This document shows, one piece after another, positions 17,775-26,230 of a stretch of 35,822 bases of DNA; positions within the stretch are counted from its first letter, which is position 1; every line of letters starts with the position of its first letter. The stretch covers positions 1 through 35,822 of the forward strand of contig CATPBP010000085.1 in the NCBI GenBank assembly GCA_955652675.1. The letters run 5' to 3'. This stretch comes from Candidatus Dormiibacterota bacterium. GTDB taxonomy: Bacteria; Chloroflexota; Dormibacteria; Dormibacterales; Dormibacteraceae. The notes below the pieces were generated by a model. The model made no database searches. It had not been told where the DNA came from and saw only the letters and a program-made list of their open reading frames with translations. Made by a program: the position numbers and the translations under genes.

Positions 17775-18344
17775 CTAAGAATCCTGCGGCTGGCCGACGC
17801 CGGCCTCCTCTGGGCGGCGGGCCAGCTTCACGAGCGATGGCCGCAGGACGCGGTCGCCGATCCGATACCCGCGGCGAAGCTCTTCGACGAGCGTTCCTTC
17901 CGGATGTTCACTCGACTCCTGTGAGCCCACCGCTTCGTGCAGCCTGGGATCGAAGGGCGCTCCCACCGCATCGATGGGCTTCACGCCCAGAGAAGCGAGC
18001 GCTTCGCGAAGTTTTTCAAACGTGAGCCTGATCCCTCTCACCCAGTTCTCGTCGACTCCCTGGGGCAGCTGCTGCAGGGCTCGCTCGCCGTCGTCCAGGA
18101 CAGGCAAGAGTCGCTCGGAGAGCGTGGGGCCCGCGTGCTGCACCATCTCGCGCTGCTCCTGCTGGGCCCTCTTCCTGAAGTTCGCGAAATCGGCCGCCAG
18201 TCGCAGATGCTGCGCCTTCGACTCCTTGAGCTCTGAGCTCAGGTCGTCCGGACGCCTCTCTGCGAGCCGGTTGGGCCCGCTGGCGGCGGTCTCGCTGGCA
18301 TCTGGCTCACTGGCGCCTGGAGGCTTGGTGTCGGCGTCTCCCAC
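17775..18344 (-). CDS. grpE: Nucleotide exchange factor GrpE
   Basis: A 189-residue GrpE. An acidic, Pro/Ala-rich disordered N-terminus is followed by the long coiled coil (LKESKAQHLRLAADFANFRK), then RLLPVLDDGERALQQ and the C-terminal beta domain with GVKPIDAVGAPFDPRLHEAV and LRRGYRIGDRVLRPSLVKLA, the GrpE signature. It exchanges ADP for ATP on DnaK. GTG 18344 is preceded by GGAG at 6 nt. It stands alone, divergent from the ABM gene and pointing towards zwf; in many relatives it sits in dnaK-grpE-dnaJ, so the cluster has been broken up here. An 11-bp inverted repeat lies 39 bases upstream. Confidence 0.95.
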   Translation of the reverse strand: MGDADTKPPGASEPDASETAASGPNRLAERRPDDLSSELKESKAQHLRLAADFANFRKRAQQEQREMVQHAGPTLSERLLPVLDDGERALQQLPQGVDENWVRGIRLTFEKLREALASLGVKPIDAVGAPFDPRLHEAVGSQESSEHPEGTLVEELRRGYRIGDRVLRPSLVKLARRPEEAGVGQPQDS

Positions 18345-18382
18345 TCGTACTCCAGAGTGATGTCTCGGCTCTATTTGCGTAT

Positions 18383-18414
18383 GGTCGCCGGCGATTTCTT
18401 CCCCGCCGGCGACC
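18383..18414. promoter_or_regulatory. 11-bp inverted repeat in the grpE upstream region
   Basis: GGTCGCCGGCG (18383-18393) and CGCCGGCGACC (18404-18414) are perfectly complementary around a 10-base loop. It lies between divergent grpE (GTG 18344) and the ABM gene (18569), so it could be an operator for grpE or an mRNA hairpin. It does not match the CIRCE or HAIR consensus as I know them. Confidence 0.5.
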
Positions 18415-18568
18415 GCGGGAAGGAGAAGGGGGTAATTTCAGTCTATGGCAGGGACTCAGTGGATGATCAGGCCAAGCAGCGGCCGAATGAGTAAAACGCC
18501 GACTCTCGCTGAGGCCCACAATATTTGCACGATGCCGCTACGTCGTTGAGCGCAAAGGAGAAAGACGG

Positions 18569-18865
18569 TTGTATATGACGGTACGTCAGCAAAGAGTGCC
18601 TTCGGATCAGATGGAAGAGGTGACGCGACGAGTCGACGTCGACTGGCTGGAGACCATCCGGATGTCGCCTGGCTTTGTCGAGAGCTACGTCGTCCGGCGA
18701 GGCGATGAGGATCTCGTTTTCTACACGACGTTTCTCGACGAGTCCTTCAGAGAGAAGGGCGACGAGCGAAGCGCCGAGTGGTTCGGCCAGAGGTTGATGG
18801 ACCTCGACACAGAGGTCGGCGACATCTGGCACGGCCCCGTAGTAGCCCACGCCGGCCAACACTAG
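18569..18865 (+). CDS. ABM-like dimeric alpha/beta-barrel protein
   Basis: A 98-residue protein with the pattern of antibiotic-biosynthesis-monooxygenase-like dimeric barrels: strand (MTVRQQRVPSDQ), helix (MEEVTRRVDVDWLETIRMSP), strand (GFVESYVVRRGDEDLVFYTT) and helix (SAEWFGQRLMDLDTEVG). Catalytic residues of true monooxygenases cannot be picked out. AGGAG (18556-18560) is spaced 8 nt from TTG 18569 but 14 nt from the in-frame ATG 18575, so TTG is the likelier start. Function may be heme- or quinone-related or just ligand binding. Confidence 0.75.
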   Translation: MYMTVRQQRVPSDQMEEVTRRVDVDWLETIRMSPGFVESYVVRRGDEDLVFYTTFLDESFREKGDERSAEWFGQRLMDLDTEVGDIWHGPVVAHAGQH

Positions 18866-19107
18866 ACAGAAGGACTCTTCCCTCCCCTTGCCAGCAGCAG
18901 ACTCCAGTTGAGTCCTACGCGAATGCCGAGAATTCGCCCAGCCGGATACTGTCTTCCACGTCCTCATGCTACCCTTCTGTCCGCGCCTTTACTGACCGCA
19001 GGCCGTCTTTTACGGTTTGTCTACGTGTCGGGTGATGTAGTTTGAATTCGGTACCTGTAGCGGATGACATCAGTGTGTCGCGTGTGGAGGGATGTCGGGA
19101 TAGCAGT
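18866..19107. other. Gap with no recognisable gene
   Basis: Together with the possible gene remnant that follows, this leaves 509 bases between the ABM gene and pnuC without an intact gene. It is less GC-rich than the flanks. I see no ORF, tRNA or repeat that I can support. Confidence 0.5.
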
Positions 19108-19354
19108 TTGAGGGAGCGTGCCGACATCGACGAATGGATATGGCTCTACCGCGAACTGTTGGCGACAAATCGGTCCCCTTCGCGAAGGCTTCGCGGCGAC
19201 GGGCACAAGTGACGCTGATGGTGACGGCGAGCCGTGTGAGCCGGACATTGCTTTGCTCAGAACCGAGTTCGAGCGCCTGCAGGGACGTCTTCGCTTCTGG
19301 AAGGAGCAACGCAGCCCTGCGCGGGCTGCATCAAACCGGTTGAGCCAGGGGTGA
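19108..19354 (+). pseudogene. Possible decayed small coiled-coil gene
   Basis: Starting at TTG 19108 one frame reads RADIDEWIWLYRELLATNR and then degenerates and stops near 19206; another frame continues with IALLRTEFERLQGRLRFWKE and stops at 19352-19354. The two helical pieces would join into one small helical protein if a frame change lies around 19170-19210. No family can be named with confidence. The third-position GC is lower than in the neighbours, as expected of a decayed gene. Confidence 0.3.
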
Positions 19355-19368
19355 AATCACAGTAGGTT
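19340..19368 (+). promoter_or_regulatory. Promoter for leaderless pnuC
   Basis: TTGAGC (19340-19345), a 17-base spacer and TAGGTT (19363-19368) are followed by exactly 6 nt and the GTG start of pnuC. This geometry places the transcription start on the start codon. Confidence 0.55.
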
Positions 19369-19374
19369 AGGCGT

Positions 19375-20142
19375 GTGCCGGAACTGCGCTCACCCGCTCG
19401 AGGCCTCCGGGGCGGCGCATGGGCGTCTCCCGCCCGCGGCGTTGCGGTGCGCTACGCGGTGCCCGTCGTCATATCGCTGGGCCTCGCGTTGGGAGCGATC
19501 CTTCGCCTCCTTCCCTTCAGCTGGCTGGAGACGTTTGGATTCATCAGCGGAGCGTGGGGAGTCTGGCTCCAGGTCAGGGAGAACGTATGGAACTGGCCGG
19601 TCCAGCTCGTCAGCAGCGCCCTATACGTGGTGGTCTTCTTCCAGGCCCGCCTCTTCGCGGATACGTCGCTCAACATTCTCTACATCCTTCTCTACCTGCT
19701 TGGCTGGTATTGGTGGCTGCGGGGAGGGGAGAACCACTCCACACTCCACATACGGCGCCTGCCATGGCGCCTCGGCGGCTTGCTGACCCTGGCCGGCGCT
19801 CTCGGAACCGCGATCCTGACGGTCTTCCTTGACTCGGTCCATGACTCGGCGCCATTTCTCGACGCACTGACCACGGTCATGAGCCTGGTCGCCCTGTTCT
19901 TGACCGGCCGGAAGCTTCTGGAAAGCTGGTGGGTATGGATCGCCGTGAACCTGATCTACATAGGCCTTTATCTGTACAAGGATCTCGTCCTCACCTCGAT
20001 CCTGTACGCGATCTTCGCAGCGCTGAGCGTTGTAGGCCTCGTCAACTGGCGCCGCCTCTACGCCAATCAGCAAGACGCGGGGGGAACCCAGGTTCCCCCC
20101 GCGGACCCACCCCCCTCGCGGGAGTCACGGTGGGACGTCTAG
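19375..20142 (+). CDS. pnuC: PnuC-type nicotinamide riboside/NMN transporter
   Basis: A 255-residue inner-membrane protein with about seven hydrophobic helices. Family marks include SGAWGVWLQVRENVWNWPVQ, with the conserved Asn/Trp-rich stretch between helices, LYILLYLLGWYWWLRGG, and WWVWIAVNLIYIGLYLYKD near the end, the W-x-x-x-N-x-x-Y-I/L-x-x-Y pattern of the substrate channel. PnuC takes up nicotinamide riboside (or relatives) for NAD salvage by facilitated diffusion driven by phosphorylation inside. GTG 19375 fits a leaderless promoter; an alternative GTG near 19447 would drop a poorly conserved 24-residue leader. No nadR/ribosylnicotinamide kinase lies adjacent. Alternative vitamin substrates (PnuX/PnuT-like) cannot be excluded. 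Confidence 0.92.
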   Translation: MPELRSPARGLRGGAWASPARGVAVRYAVPVVISLGLALGAILRLLPFSWLETFGFISGAWGVWLQVRENVWNWPVQLVSSALYVVVFFQARLFADTSLNILYILLYLLGWYWWLRGGENHSTLHIRRLPWRLGGLLTLAGALGTAILTVFLDSVHDSAPFLDALTTVMSLVALFLTGRKLLESWWVWIAVNLIYIGLYLYKDLVLTSILYAIFAALSVVGLVNWRRLYANQQDAGGTQVPPADPPPSRESRWDV

Positions 20143-20157
20143 CGAGACAACACACAC

Positions 20158-20176
20158 GGCCGGAGTGAATCCGGCC
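20158..20176. terminator. Convergent terminator hairpin
   Basis: GGCCGG/CCGGCC (20158-20163, 20171-20176) with loop AGTGAAT lies between the convergent pnuC and phosphodiesterase stops. No T run. Confidence 0.45.
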
Positions 20177-20190
20177 CATCAAGGTGACGT

Positions 20191-21867
20191 TTACTCACCT
20201 CCAGATTGGTCTTCGTTCTGATTCAGTGGGAGCGCTCTGGTGTGCTCGATCCGCACCGACCCGAGGGCGTTCGGATTCAGTCCCAGCAGCTTCAGGATGG
20301 TCGGCGCTATCTCGGTCGTGCCCACCCGCCGGCTGTTCACCTGGTGCTCCCCGATGGGGGCTCCGGAGACAACGAGCGGCACGTCGCGGTCCTGGGGGTT
20401 TGCGCCCCCGTGCTCTGCGATCTTCTTCTTGCCGCCCGTGTACACGGTTCCGTACTGGGCGATACCCACGATGTCAGGGACCCGGGAATCGCTCTGGGCG
20501 ACCTTGAAGTAGTCGGCTGCCGCTTCACCGGAGAAAACGCTGGCCAGGCCCGACTGGGTGTACGGCTTGGGATTGCCGCTGATGTCGTTGCCTGTCCCGG
20601 AGTGGTGGAGCAGAAACTGCTTGGCGAACTCCGTGGCGGCGCTGGATCGGTCGTTGAGCCATATCAGCATGCCGTCGTCATTGATCGAGAACGCGACGAG
20701 TGGAGCCGTCGCAGACGGGTGCGCCGCCTTCCAGGCGGCGTCCAGCGCGTCGATGATGGGACCGTCGGGAATCCTTGTCAGCGCTGAAGGCGTCTGTGGC
20801 GACTGCCCGTGCTTGGCCGACAGGACGATGACTGTGCTGTCCTCCAGATGCCTGACCTTGATGGCGCTCTGCATGAGGCCGACCTGAGTGTCTATGTATA
20901 TCAGCGCACGCGTGAGGAGTGGACCGGGCGTCACGCCGTCCGCAAGGTAGCCGCCGGTGTAGCCGTCGGACACGGGCAGCTTCTCTGCCGTCGACACGGT
21001 CTGGAAGTTCATCCCGAAGATCGCCGGAGTGCCGAGTCGGACGGTACCGCTGTGGTCATAGCCATTGATCTCGTTGACCACGGCCGCGACCTTATAGCTG
21101 TCGTACTGCTGGGTCAGCGCGTTGTCGGCCGTCCAGTCGATCGGGGAGCCCTTTGCGGGGGCGTCGCTGTTGATCTCAGGCGTGAAGAGGTCCTGCACTC
21201 CGGTGCCCGATGGTCCGTTCAGGATCTCGTACGCCGGGTGCTTGTCAGACCAGGCGGTCCGCAGTCCAGCGGCCCGCGCCACCTCGAAGATCGTGTTCAC
21301 CTTGATGTACGAGTGCGGGTAGACGGGCTTGCAGGTGGCGGGATCGACCGGGAGCTGAGCCGGGTCGATCAAGGTGGTCGGATTCCCCGTCATCTGCAGG
21401 ATGCTGCCAGGAAGCCCCGGCAGCCCCTGCCCGGAATCGAGGGCATGGGGGTCTTTGTCAGCCGCCTCGAAATAGGCCACCTCCGCGCCTGGCGCGACGC
21501 CCCTGCAGGCTGTCGTGCCGGCAGCAACGAGCGACCGGTTCCAGCTGTCGTCGTAGTAGACGCCGGTGGATCTCGGGTTTCCGCCGGTTACCTGTCCAAT
21601 CAGACCCGGGAACGAGTCCGAAGGGAACGGGGTCTGGGCTCGGGTGAACTCGACGCCCGAGCTTGCCAGACTGCTCAGTGGCGAGTTCGGATGTGTGTGA
21701 ACGAACCAGGCCAGGTCGGTCTGGTGCATACCGTCGACGGACAGCAAGAGGACATGCTTGGCGGCGGCGCGATCGTCCGCCGCGGCCTGCCCCGCCGTCC
21801 CAAACATCCAAAGTAAGACCCCAAGAGCACAGACGGCGCCCAGGAGACGCGGTCGGGTAAAGGTCAC
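20191..21867 (-). CDS. Secreted type I phosphodiesterase/nucleotide pyrophosphatase-family protein
   Basis: A 558-residue alkaline-phosphatase-superfamily protein. A signal peptide is clear: basic start MTFTRPRLLG, hydrophobic core AVCALGVLLWMFGTAG and a likely cleavage after QAAA (about residue 30). Metal and nucleophile elements follow in family order: SVDGMH with Asp45, the nucleophile region TPFPSDSFPGLIGQVTGG (79-96; the nucleophile is one of its Ser/Thr residues), and the metal ligands in VIVLSAKHGQSP and IAEHGGANPQDRDVPL. It should hydrolyse phosphate mono- or diesters outside the membrane; nucleotide, phytate or phospholipid substrates are all possible. GTG 21867 has a strong GGGAGGAG 7 nt upstream. 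Monocistronic. Confidence 0.92.
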   Translation of the reverse strand: MTFTRPRLLGAVCALGVLLWMFGTAGQAAADDRAAAKHVLLLSVDGMHQTDLAWFVHTHPNSPLSSLASSGVEFTRAQTPFPSDSFPGLIGQVTGGNPRSTGVYYDDSWNRSLVAAGTTACRGVAPGAEVAYFEAADKDPHALDSGQGLPGLPGSILQMTGNPTTLIDPAQLPVDPATCKPVYPHSYIKVNTIFEVARAAGLRTAWSDKHPAYEILNGPSGTGVQDLFTPEINSDAPAKGSPIDWTADNALTQQYDSYKVAAVVNEINGYDHSGTVRLGTPAIFGMNFQTVSTAEKLPVSDGYTGGYLADGVTPGPLLTRALIYIDTQVGLMQSAIKVRHLEDSTVIVLSAKHGQSPQTPSALTRIPDGPIIDALDAAWKAAHPSATAPLVAFSINDDGMLIWLNDRSSAATEFAKQFLLHHSGTGNDISGNPKPYTQSGLASVFSGEAAADYFKVAQSDSRVPDIVGIAQYGTVYTGGKKKIAEHGGANPQDRDVPLVVSGAPIGEHQVNSRRVGTTEIAPTILKLLGLNPNALGSVRIEHTRALPLNQNEDQSGGE

Positions 21868-22061
21868 AGGCTTTCTCCTCCCTCTTGCCCGGCCCGTCGG
21901 CGGCCGGTTTTCAGCGCGATGCCACAGGTCTCGCTCAGCCTATGGACGGCCGGTTATGGAAGAGCTCATCCCTTCTTAAGAGCCGGTTATCTGGAGGTGG
22001 AGCTTGGGAGGGCGCAATCGGCCACGCGCGGACGAGACAGTCTCCACGAGGCGCTGGAAAT

Positions 22062-22790
22062 CTATTGGAGTGGACTTGCCGCCAGATCGTCGGGAGAGCG
22101 CCCACGTGAGCCAGGACCAGGTGGGATCTGCGCGCCCACCGGTTCGGAGCCGAGCGCCGTTTCCAGCACCTCGTCGATCCGGTCGACAAGGCGCCACTGA
22201 AGAGCGCTGCGGGTCTCTTCCGGCACGTCTCTCAGGTCGCGCTCGTTCCTGCGTGGAAGGATCACCCTGCGGACACCGGCTCGATGGGCGGCCAGGACCT
22301 TCTCTTTGATACCCCCGGCAGGCAGCACGAGCCCACGCAGAGTGATCTCTCCCGTCATCGCCCAGCGACGATCAACGGGGCGCCGGGTGGCGGCGGACAC
22401 GAGCGCCGTGGTCAGGGTCACGCCCGCGGAGGGACCGTCCTTGGGCACCGCCCCGGCTGGAACGTGCAGGTAGATGTCGTGCGTGTTGAAGAGTCGGACG
22501 GCAGGCCCAGCTACTCGGCAAGGCTGCGGGTGTTTGTGATCGCGGCCCGTGCCGATTCCTGTATGACGTCGCCCAGTTGACCGGTAAGGGTGAGCCTTCC
22601 GGCACCGGGAACCACGGTGGCTTCAACAGTCAGTACGTCTCCACCGACGGATCCACGTCCAGGCTGGTCTCCGGTTCCTCGAATGATCCGCTCAGGGCGG
22701 CGGTCGGCGCCAGATCAACATTCCCCCCTTCTCCTGCCAGGTCACCTTCATTTCCTCCCGCCGGAATCGGTGAGGAGACACCTCACCTTC
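22062..22790 (-). pseudogene. lon: Decayed Lon protease (C-terminal region)
   Basis: The proteolytic domain is plain: [20 protein letters not shown] with the catalytic Ser, [17 protein letters not shown] and [14 protein letters not shown] with the catalytic Lys, then [18 protein letters not shown] to the stop at 22062. Upstream the same strand gives [20 protein letters not shown] and [12 protein letters not shown], but this frame meets a TAG at 22511-22513 where Lon has Glu, and a one-base shift near 22500 separates it from the protease part. Farther up, only RFRREE (about 22752-22769) in yet another frame is recognisable, and the AAA+ module is absent. At least three lesions, so real decay is likelier than sequencing error. 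Confidence 0.85.
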
Positions 22791-22967
22791 GGCGCCAGAG
22801 GCCTGGCCGCGTTGCGATCCGCCGGCAAGGCGGCTTCGAACCGGCCATCAGGCGCAATACAGACAACCTATTGCAACGTGTCAGTAAACCCTCAGCACAG
22901 TTTCCTGGGCTGCTCCGTAAAGCGAGGCGGGATCAGCGCCTGCCGCGCTGATAGCCTTGCCGGGAAT

Positions 22968-23010
22968 GGGAGAGCCGCCGCGGACGCGAGGCGTCTTGAC
23001 GGCGGCTCCC
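22968..23010. repeat. Nested stem-loop element
   Basis: GCCGCCG (22974-22980) pairs with CGGCGGC (23000-23006), extended by GGGA/TCCC across a two-base bulge, and the loop contains a second perfect hairpin GACGC-GAG-GCGTC (22983-22995). It is followed by GGGAGGGGAAT, as at the element near 860. It may be a dispersed palindromic repeat or the end of a former transcript. Confidence 0.4.
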
Positions 23011-23286
23011 AACGAGGGAGGGGAATCTAGGTATGCGGGCTGGGAGCCGGGTCTGCCCCTTCGCGGGACCCCGACCCAATTCACGGTGCCCTCCTCCTTG
23101 GCCTCTCACCGGCATCGGCGGCCACCATGGCTCCCCACAGGGTGGCCGACATATACGGTCCATCGACGGCAATGCTCCCGACCGGGGATCGATTCGGCGT
23201 GTGAGACCCAGCCTAGGCCACCAACATGAAGCTGCGGTGAAACCGGCTTCGCTGCTGACAGCGCCTCGTAGATCCCCCCGCTGTTA

Positions 23287-23311
23287 GTCCCTCCCTTTGT
23301 GGGGGAGGGAC
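23287..23311 (-). terminator. Hairpin downstream of the 97-residue gene
   Basis: GTCCCTCCC (23287-23295) and GGGAGGGAC (23303-23311) are perfectly complementary. It lies 20 bases beyond the stop of the minus-strand gene. No T run follows. Confidence 0.4.
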
Positions 23312-23330
23312 GAATGCGCCTGGCGTTTGC

Positions 23331-23624
23331 CTACTCGGCCGCCAACTCTATTGCGGGCATGGGTAGGTTGCAGTCATCTCCGCCAGGGCGCGCTCCCGCC
23401 AGCGCGTAAGTGTGCCCCGCGAGGTGAACCAGCACCCTGGCGATCTCCAACCGCGTGGCTGGTTCGGTAGAGAACCGAAGCTGGATGGCCAGTTCCTCGA
23501 GCTTGTTCGCAACCTCGTTCACGGTGGGTTCTGTCCTGAAGCGCACCCCGGCCTGACCACCATTCTCGCGAGCGGTCTGCACCGATAGTGCCGGCGGAAG
23601 TCCAGGCCGGGCCACCCTCGCCAC
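23331..23624 (-). CDS. Hypothetical protein, 97 residues
   Basis: GTG 23624 opens a frame whose C-terminal two thirds look like a helical soluble protein: EPTVNEVANKLEELAIQLRF and EPATRLEIARVLVHLAGHTY, ending IELAAE. The first 25 residues are Pro/Ala/Arg-rich and a later GTG (about residue 15) could be the true start. The core resembles short helical repeat proteins but I recognise no family. Third codon positions are GC-rich, supporting coding. It is flanked downstream by a hairpin. Confidence 0.5.
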   Translation of the reverse strand: MARVARPGLPPALSVQTARENGGQAGVRFRTEPTVNEVANKLEELAIQLRFSTEPATRLEIARVLVHLAGHTYALAGARPGGDDCNLPMPAIELAAE

Positions 23625-23699
23625 CAGGCCTCATAGTAGCTAAGGGTTTTGCGCTGTCAAGGATGCCGTTCGGAAGGGCCTACGGTCCGGGCCGCGTGA

Positions 23700-24830
23700 T
23701 CAGTGGTGGAGCGAGTAGTGACGGCGCAGGAAGTCATCCCCAAAGTCACCCTCGGGGTCGCGCCAGACGCTGTGCACGTGGTTCGCCCCCCGCTGTGTGT
23801 TGTCGTATTCGACCAGCAACCCTGGGCCCTGAACCCGGTAGTAGTGCCCCTCTCCGCGATCAATTCCCCCTGCCCAAGCAAACCAGAGAGCGCCCAGCCT
23901 CTCGCCGGTGTACTTCTCGCGCTCGAGCTCTGCCAGCCCATCGGGAATCCGTCGGAGATAGACATCGAGTAGGCCACGCAGCAACTGCTGTTGCGAAGCT
24001 GTCATCGTGGCGGCGGAAACTCCCTTCGGCTCATCTGTGAACCGGACGGCGTCGTAGTGCTGGCTTGTGAGTCCCGCCTCCGCCTCGAAGCGCTGCTGGG
24101 TGCTGTCTGCCTGTTCGCCCAGGGCCCCTGCGAACCGGCCACGCCAGATATCGGCAAGCGGCGGTGGCGCGTCGCCCGGCGCGAGCCGCGGGCGATTACC
24201 TCCCACCAGGTCGGCCGGGGCGACCGGTGAGATGATGGCGCGGCTGCGGTCCGGGCGGTCGAGTGCGTGCAGCAGTTCACGGGCAAGGTCTTCGACTGCG
24301 GCCAGCGGCCGGAGTGGCTGTGGTCCCAGAAGTGTTGACGAGGCTGGATCGGCACCGAAGAAGAGCGGGGTGCTCGCTCTCACCTCGCCACCGACGACCA
24401 GGTGATGCACCGACACGTGGTGACCCCCGAATCTCCATGACCACGGCCCCTTCGAAGCGGGGTCGCCGAACACGCGCAGGTAGTAGAGGCCGGGATCACG
24501 GCCACGCTCTCGACCCCAGTCGACCTTCCAGCCTTCGAGCTCGTCGAGGACGTTCTCCAGCCCGATGATGGTCGAAACCGTGACGTAGCCCGGCCGGGAG
24601 AGCCCCGTCGCGACTAGTTTCATGGCCAGGCGCTGCTGGGCGGGCCGCATGCTGGCAAGGGGCAGGCCGCCGTGATCGGTGGGAGTGTAGTACCAGCGAC
24701 GCCGTTCCTCGTCCGAGGGGAACCGCCACTCAGCGAGCTGGCGCTGGTCGTCGCGCAGGCTCTCGAGAAACTGCTGCGCCTCGATCGCCATCAGGCCCGC
24801 CGCGCGGGCCGCCGCGGTCTGGGCGGTCAC
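23700..24830 (-). CDS. DUF3500 domain protein
   Basis: A 376-residue protein of the DUF3500 family. The family pattern is seen in EWRFPSDEERRRWYYTPTDH near the N-terminus, GLYYLRVFGDPASKGPWSWR followed by FGGHHVSVHHLVVGG, and near the end ALWFAWAGGIDRGEGHYYRV and NHVHSVWRDPEGDFGDDFL. The many conserved His, Asp and Trp residues (GGHH, NHVHSVWRD, RRHYSLHH at the C-terminus) suggest a metal- or flavin-independent enzyme site, but no biochemical function has been established to my knowledge. GTG 24830 is taken as start; ATG 24791 is possible. No signal peptide is obvious. Confidence 0.9.
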   Translation of the reverse strand: MTAQTAAARAAGLMAIEAQQFLESLRDDQRQLAEWRFPSDEERRRWYYTPTDHGGLPLASMRPAQQRLAMKLVATGLSRPGYVTVSTIIGLENVLDELEGWKVDWGRERGRDPGLYYLRVFGDPASKGPWSWRFGGHHVSVHHLVVGGEVRASTPLFFGADPASSTLLGPQPLRPLAAVEDLARELLHALDRPDRSRAIISPVAPADLVGGNRPRLAPGDAPPPLADIWRGRFAGALGEQADSTQQRFEAEAGLTSQHYDAVRFTDEPKGVSAATMTASQQQLLRGLLDVYLRRIPDGLAELEREKYTGERLGALWFAWAGGIDRGEGHYYRVQGPGLLVEYDNTQRGANHVHSVWRDPEGDFGDDFLRRHYSLHH

Positions 24831-25025
24831 GTCGTCACCGCGCTCGGCTCATCTCCCTCCGTGGACGTTATTCGGCGATGCTCTTCGGGGCCGGTGAGGA
24901 CGGCAAACCGTTTGCACCAGGCCATCCAATCTCAACATGGTAATTCCTGCTGGCAGATGTGGGTGAGGTCCCCCCGCCCCCCACCAGGTCACCGTACCGC
25001 ACCGGCCAGCTTGCAACAGCCGTGC

Positions 25026-25051
25026 CCACGCATCGCAGATTCGATGCGTGG
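25026..25051 (+). promoter_or_regulatory. 10-bp inverted repeat before glycerate kinase
   Basis: CCACGCATCG and CGATGCGTGG (25026-25035, 25042-25051) are perfectly complementary around CAGATT and end 15 bases before the kinase GTG. It may bind a dimeric regulator or, as RNA, mask translation initiation. Confidence 0.5.
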
Positions 25052-25066
25052 AAGAATGGCCGTGCA

Positions 25067-26230
25067 GTGGGTGGTGCAGAGGGTCGGGCGATCAAAGTTG
25101 TTGCGGCGCCCAATCCGTTCAAGGGGAGCATCGGCGCGGCGGAAGCGGCCGCCGCGATCGCGCGGGGCGTCCGGCAGGTCTTCCCCACTGCTGAACTCCT
25201 GGAGGTGCCCGTCGCGGATGGCGGCGAAGGCACCGTGGAGGCGCTGGTCGCCGCGCATGGCGGCCGCCTGGTCTGGGAGACAGTCGAAGGCCCGCTCGGC
25301 GCGCCCGTGAGCGCAGCGCTCGGGCTGCTCGACGGCGGCCGGACGGCAGTCGTAGAGCTGGCAGCGGCGGCCGGCCTGCCCCTGGTGCCCGCCGCCGAGC
25401 GAGATCCGCGCCACGCATCCACTTATGGGTTCGGCCAGTTGCTCGAGGCGGCTCGGCGGCTCGGCGTAGAACGGATCATCACCGGGATCGGCGGTTCAGC
25501 CACCAACGACGGCGGGGCGGGTATGGCCCAGGCTCTCGGCTACCGGCTAATCGATCCTGAGGGTCTGGAGCTGCCTCGAGGCGGGGCGCCTCTTGCCGGC
25601 CTGGCGCACGTCGACGCCCGTGGGGTCGATCCAGGCTGGGGGCGGATCCGAGTCGATGTGGCCTGCGACGTGACCAATCCGCTGACCGGCCCGGAGGGCG
25701 CCACCGCGGTCTACGGACCGCAGAAGGGCGTCACGCCCGACCTTGTTCCCGAGCTCGATGCGGCGCTCGCACGCATGGCTGACGTAGTGGTCCGCGATCT
25801 CGGCCGCGATGTTTCGGACGTGCCCGGCGCCGGTGCGGCAGGCGGCGCCGGGGCAGGCCTCCTGGCCTTTCTCGACGCCCGGCTGCAGCCGGGTGCGCAG
25901 CTGGTGGCCGAGGCGGCAGGGCTTGACCGCGCCCTGGTCGGCGCCTGGCTCGTGTTTACCGGGGAGGGCCGCGTGGACGGACAGACGGTCTACGGCAAGG
26001 GCCCCATCGAAGTGGCGCGACGGGCTTCCGCCGCGGGGGCGGAGGTCGTGTTGCTGGCAGGAGCGCTCGGTGACGGCTGGGAGCGAATTCTCGACGCCGG
26101 GGTAACGGCGATCGTTCCGCTCGCTGAGAGGCCGGCGGCGTTGGACGAGATGATGACCGACGCGGATGGCCTGATCGAGCGCGCTTCAGCCCGAGCCTGC
26201 CGCCTGGTTGCGATTGGGCTCCGGCGGTGA
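25067..26230 (+). CDS. Glycerate 2-kinase (GarK/GlxK type)
   Basis: A 387-residue type 1 glycerate kinase, which forms 2-phosphoglycerate from D-glycerate and ATP. Seen: [19 protein letters not shown] at the start (family APDSFKGS), [34 protein letters not shown] (the nucleotide/substrate loop), [20 protein letters not shown] with QKG following, and [19 protein letters not shown] 25067 is chosen because it places APNPFKGS at the usual 10-15 residues from the start; the frame is open to 24959 but that leader is not conserved. Its stop overlaps the next gene, a phosphoglycerate mutase that would convert its product to 3-phosphoglycerate, so the pair feeds glycerate into glycolysis. Confidence 0.95.
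   Translation: MGGAEGRAIKVVAAPNPFKGSIGAAEAAAAIARGVRQVFPTAELLEVPVADGGEGTVEALVAAHGGRLVWETVEGPLGAPVSAALGLLDGGRTAVVELAAAAGLPLVPAAERDPRHASTYGFGQLLEAARRLGVERIITGIGGSATNDGGAGMAQALGYRLIDPEGLELPRGGAPLAGLAHVDARGVDPGWGRIRVDVACDVTNPLTGPEGATAVYGPQKGVTPDLVPELDAALARMADVVVRDLGRDVSDVPGAGAAGGAGAGLLAFLDARLQPGAQLVAEAAGLDRALVGAWLVFTGEGRVDGQTVYGKGPIEVARRASAAGAEVVLLAGALGDGWERILDAGVTAIVPLAERPAALDEMMTDADGLIERASARACRLVAIGLRR

Larger units (their letters stand above)
22791..23330. other. Long gap with no intact gene
   Basis: About 540 bases upstream of the lon remnant hold no supportable gene on either strand; this may be where the rest of lon was lost. The only structures I see are the nested hairpin at 22968-23010 and the inverted repeat at 23287-23311. 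Confidence 0.5.

Noticed and set aside
19205-19245. Asp-Ala-Asp-Gly-Asp-Gly run resembling an Excalibur/EF-hand calcium loop
   Set aside because: It stands alone in a degenerate frame without the Cys pattern or flanking sequence of Excalibur proteins; probably chance.
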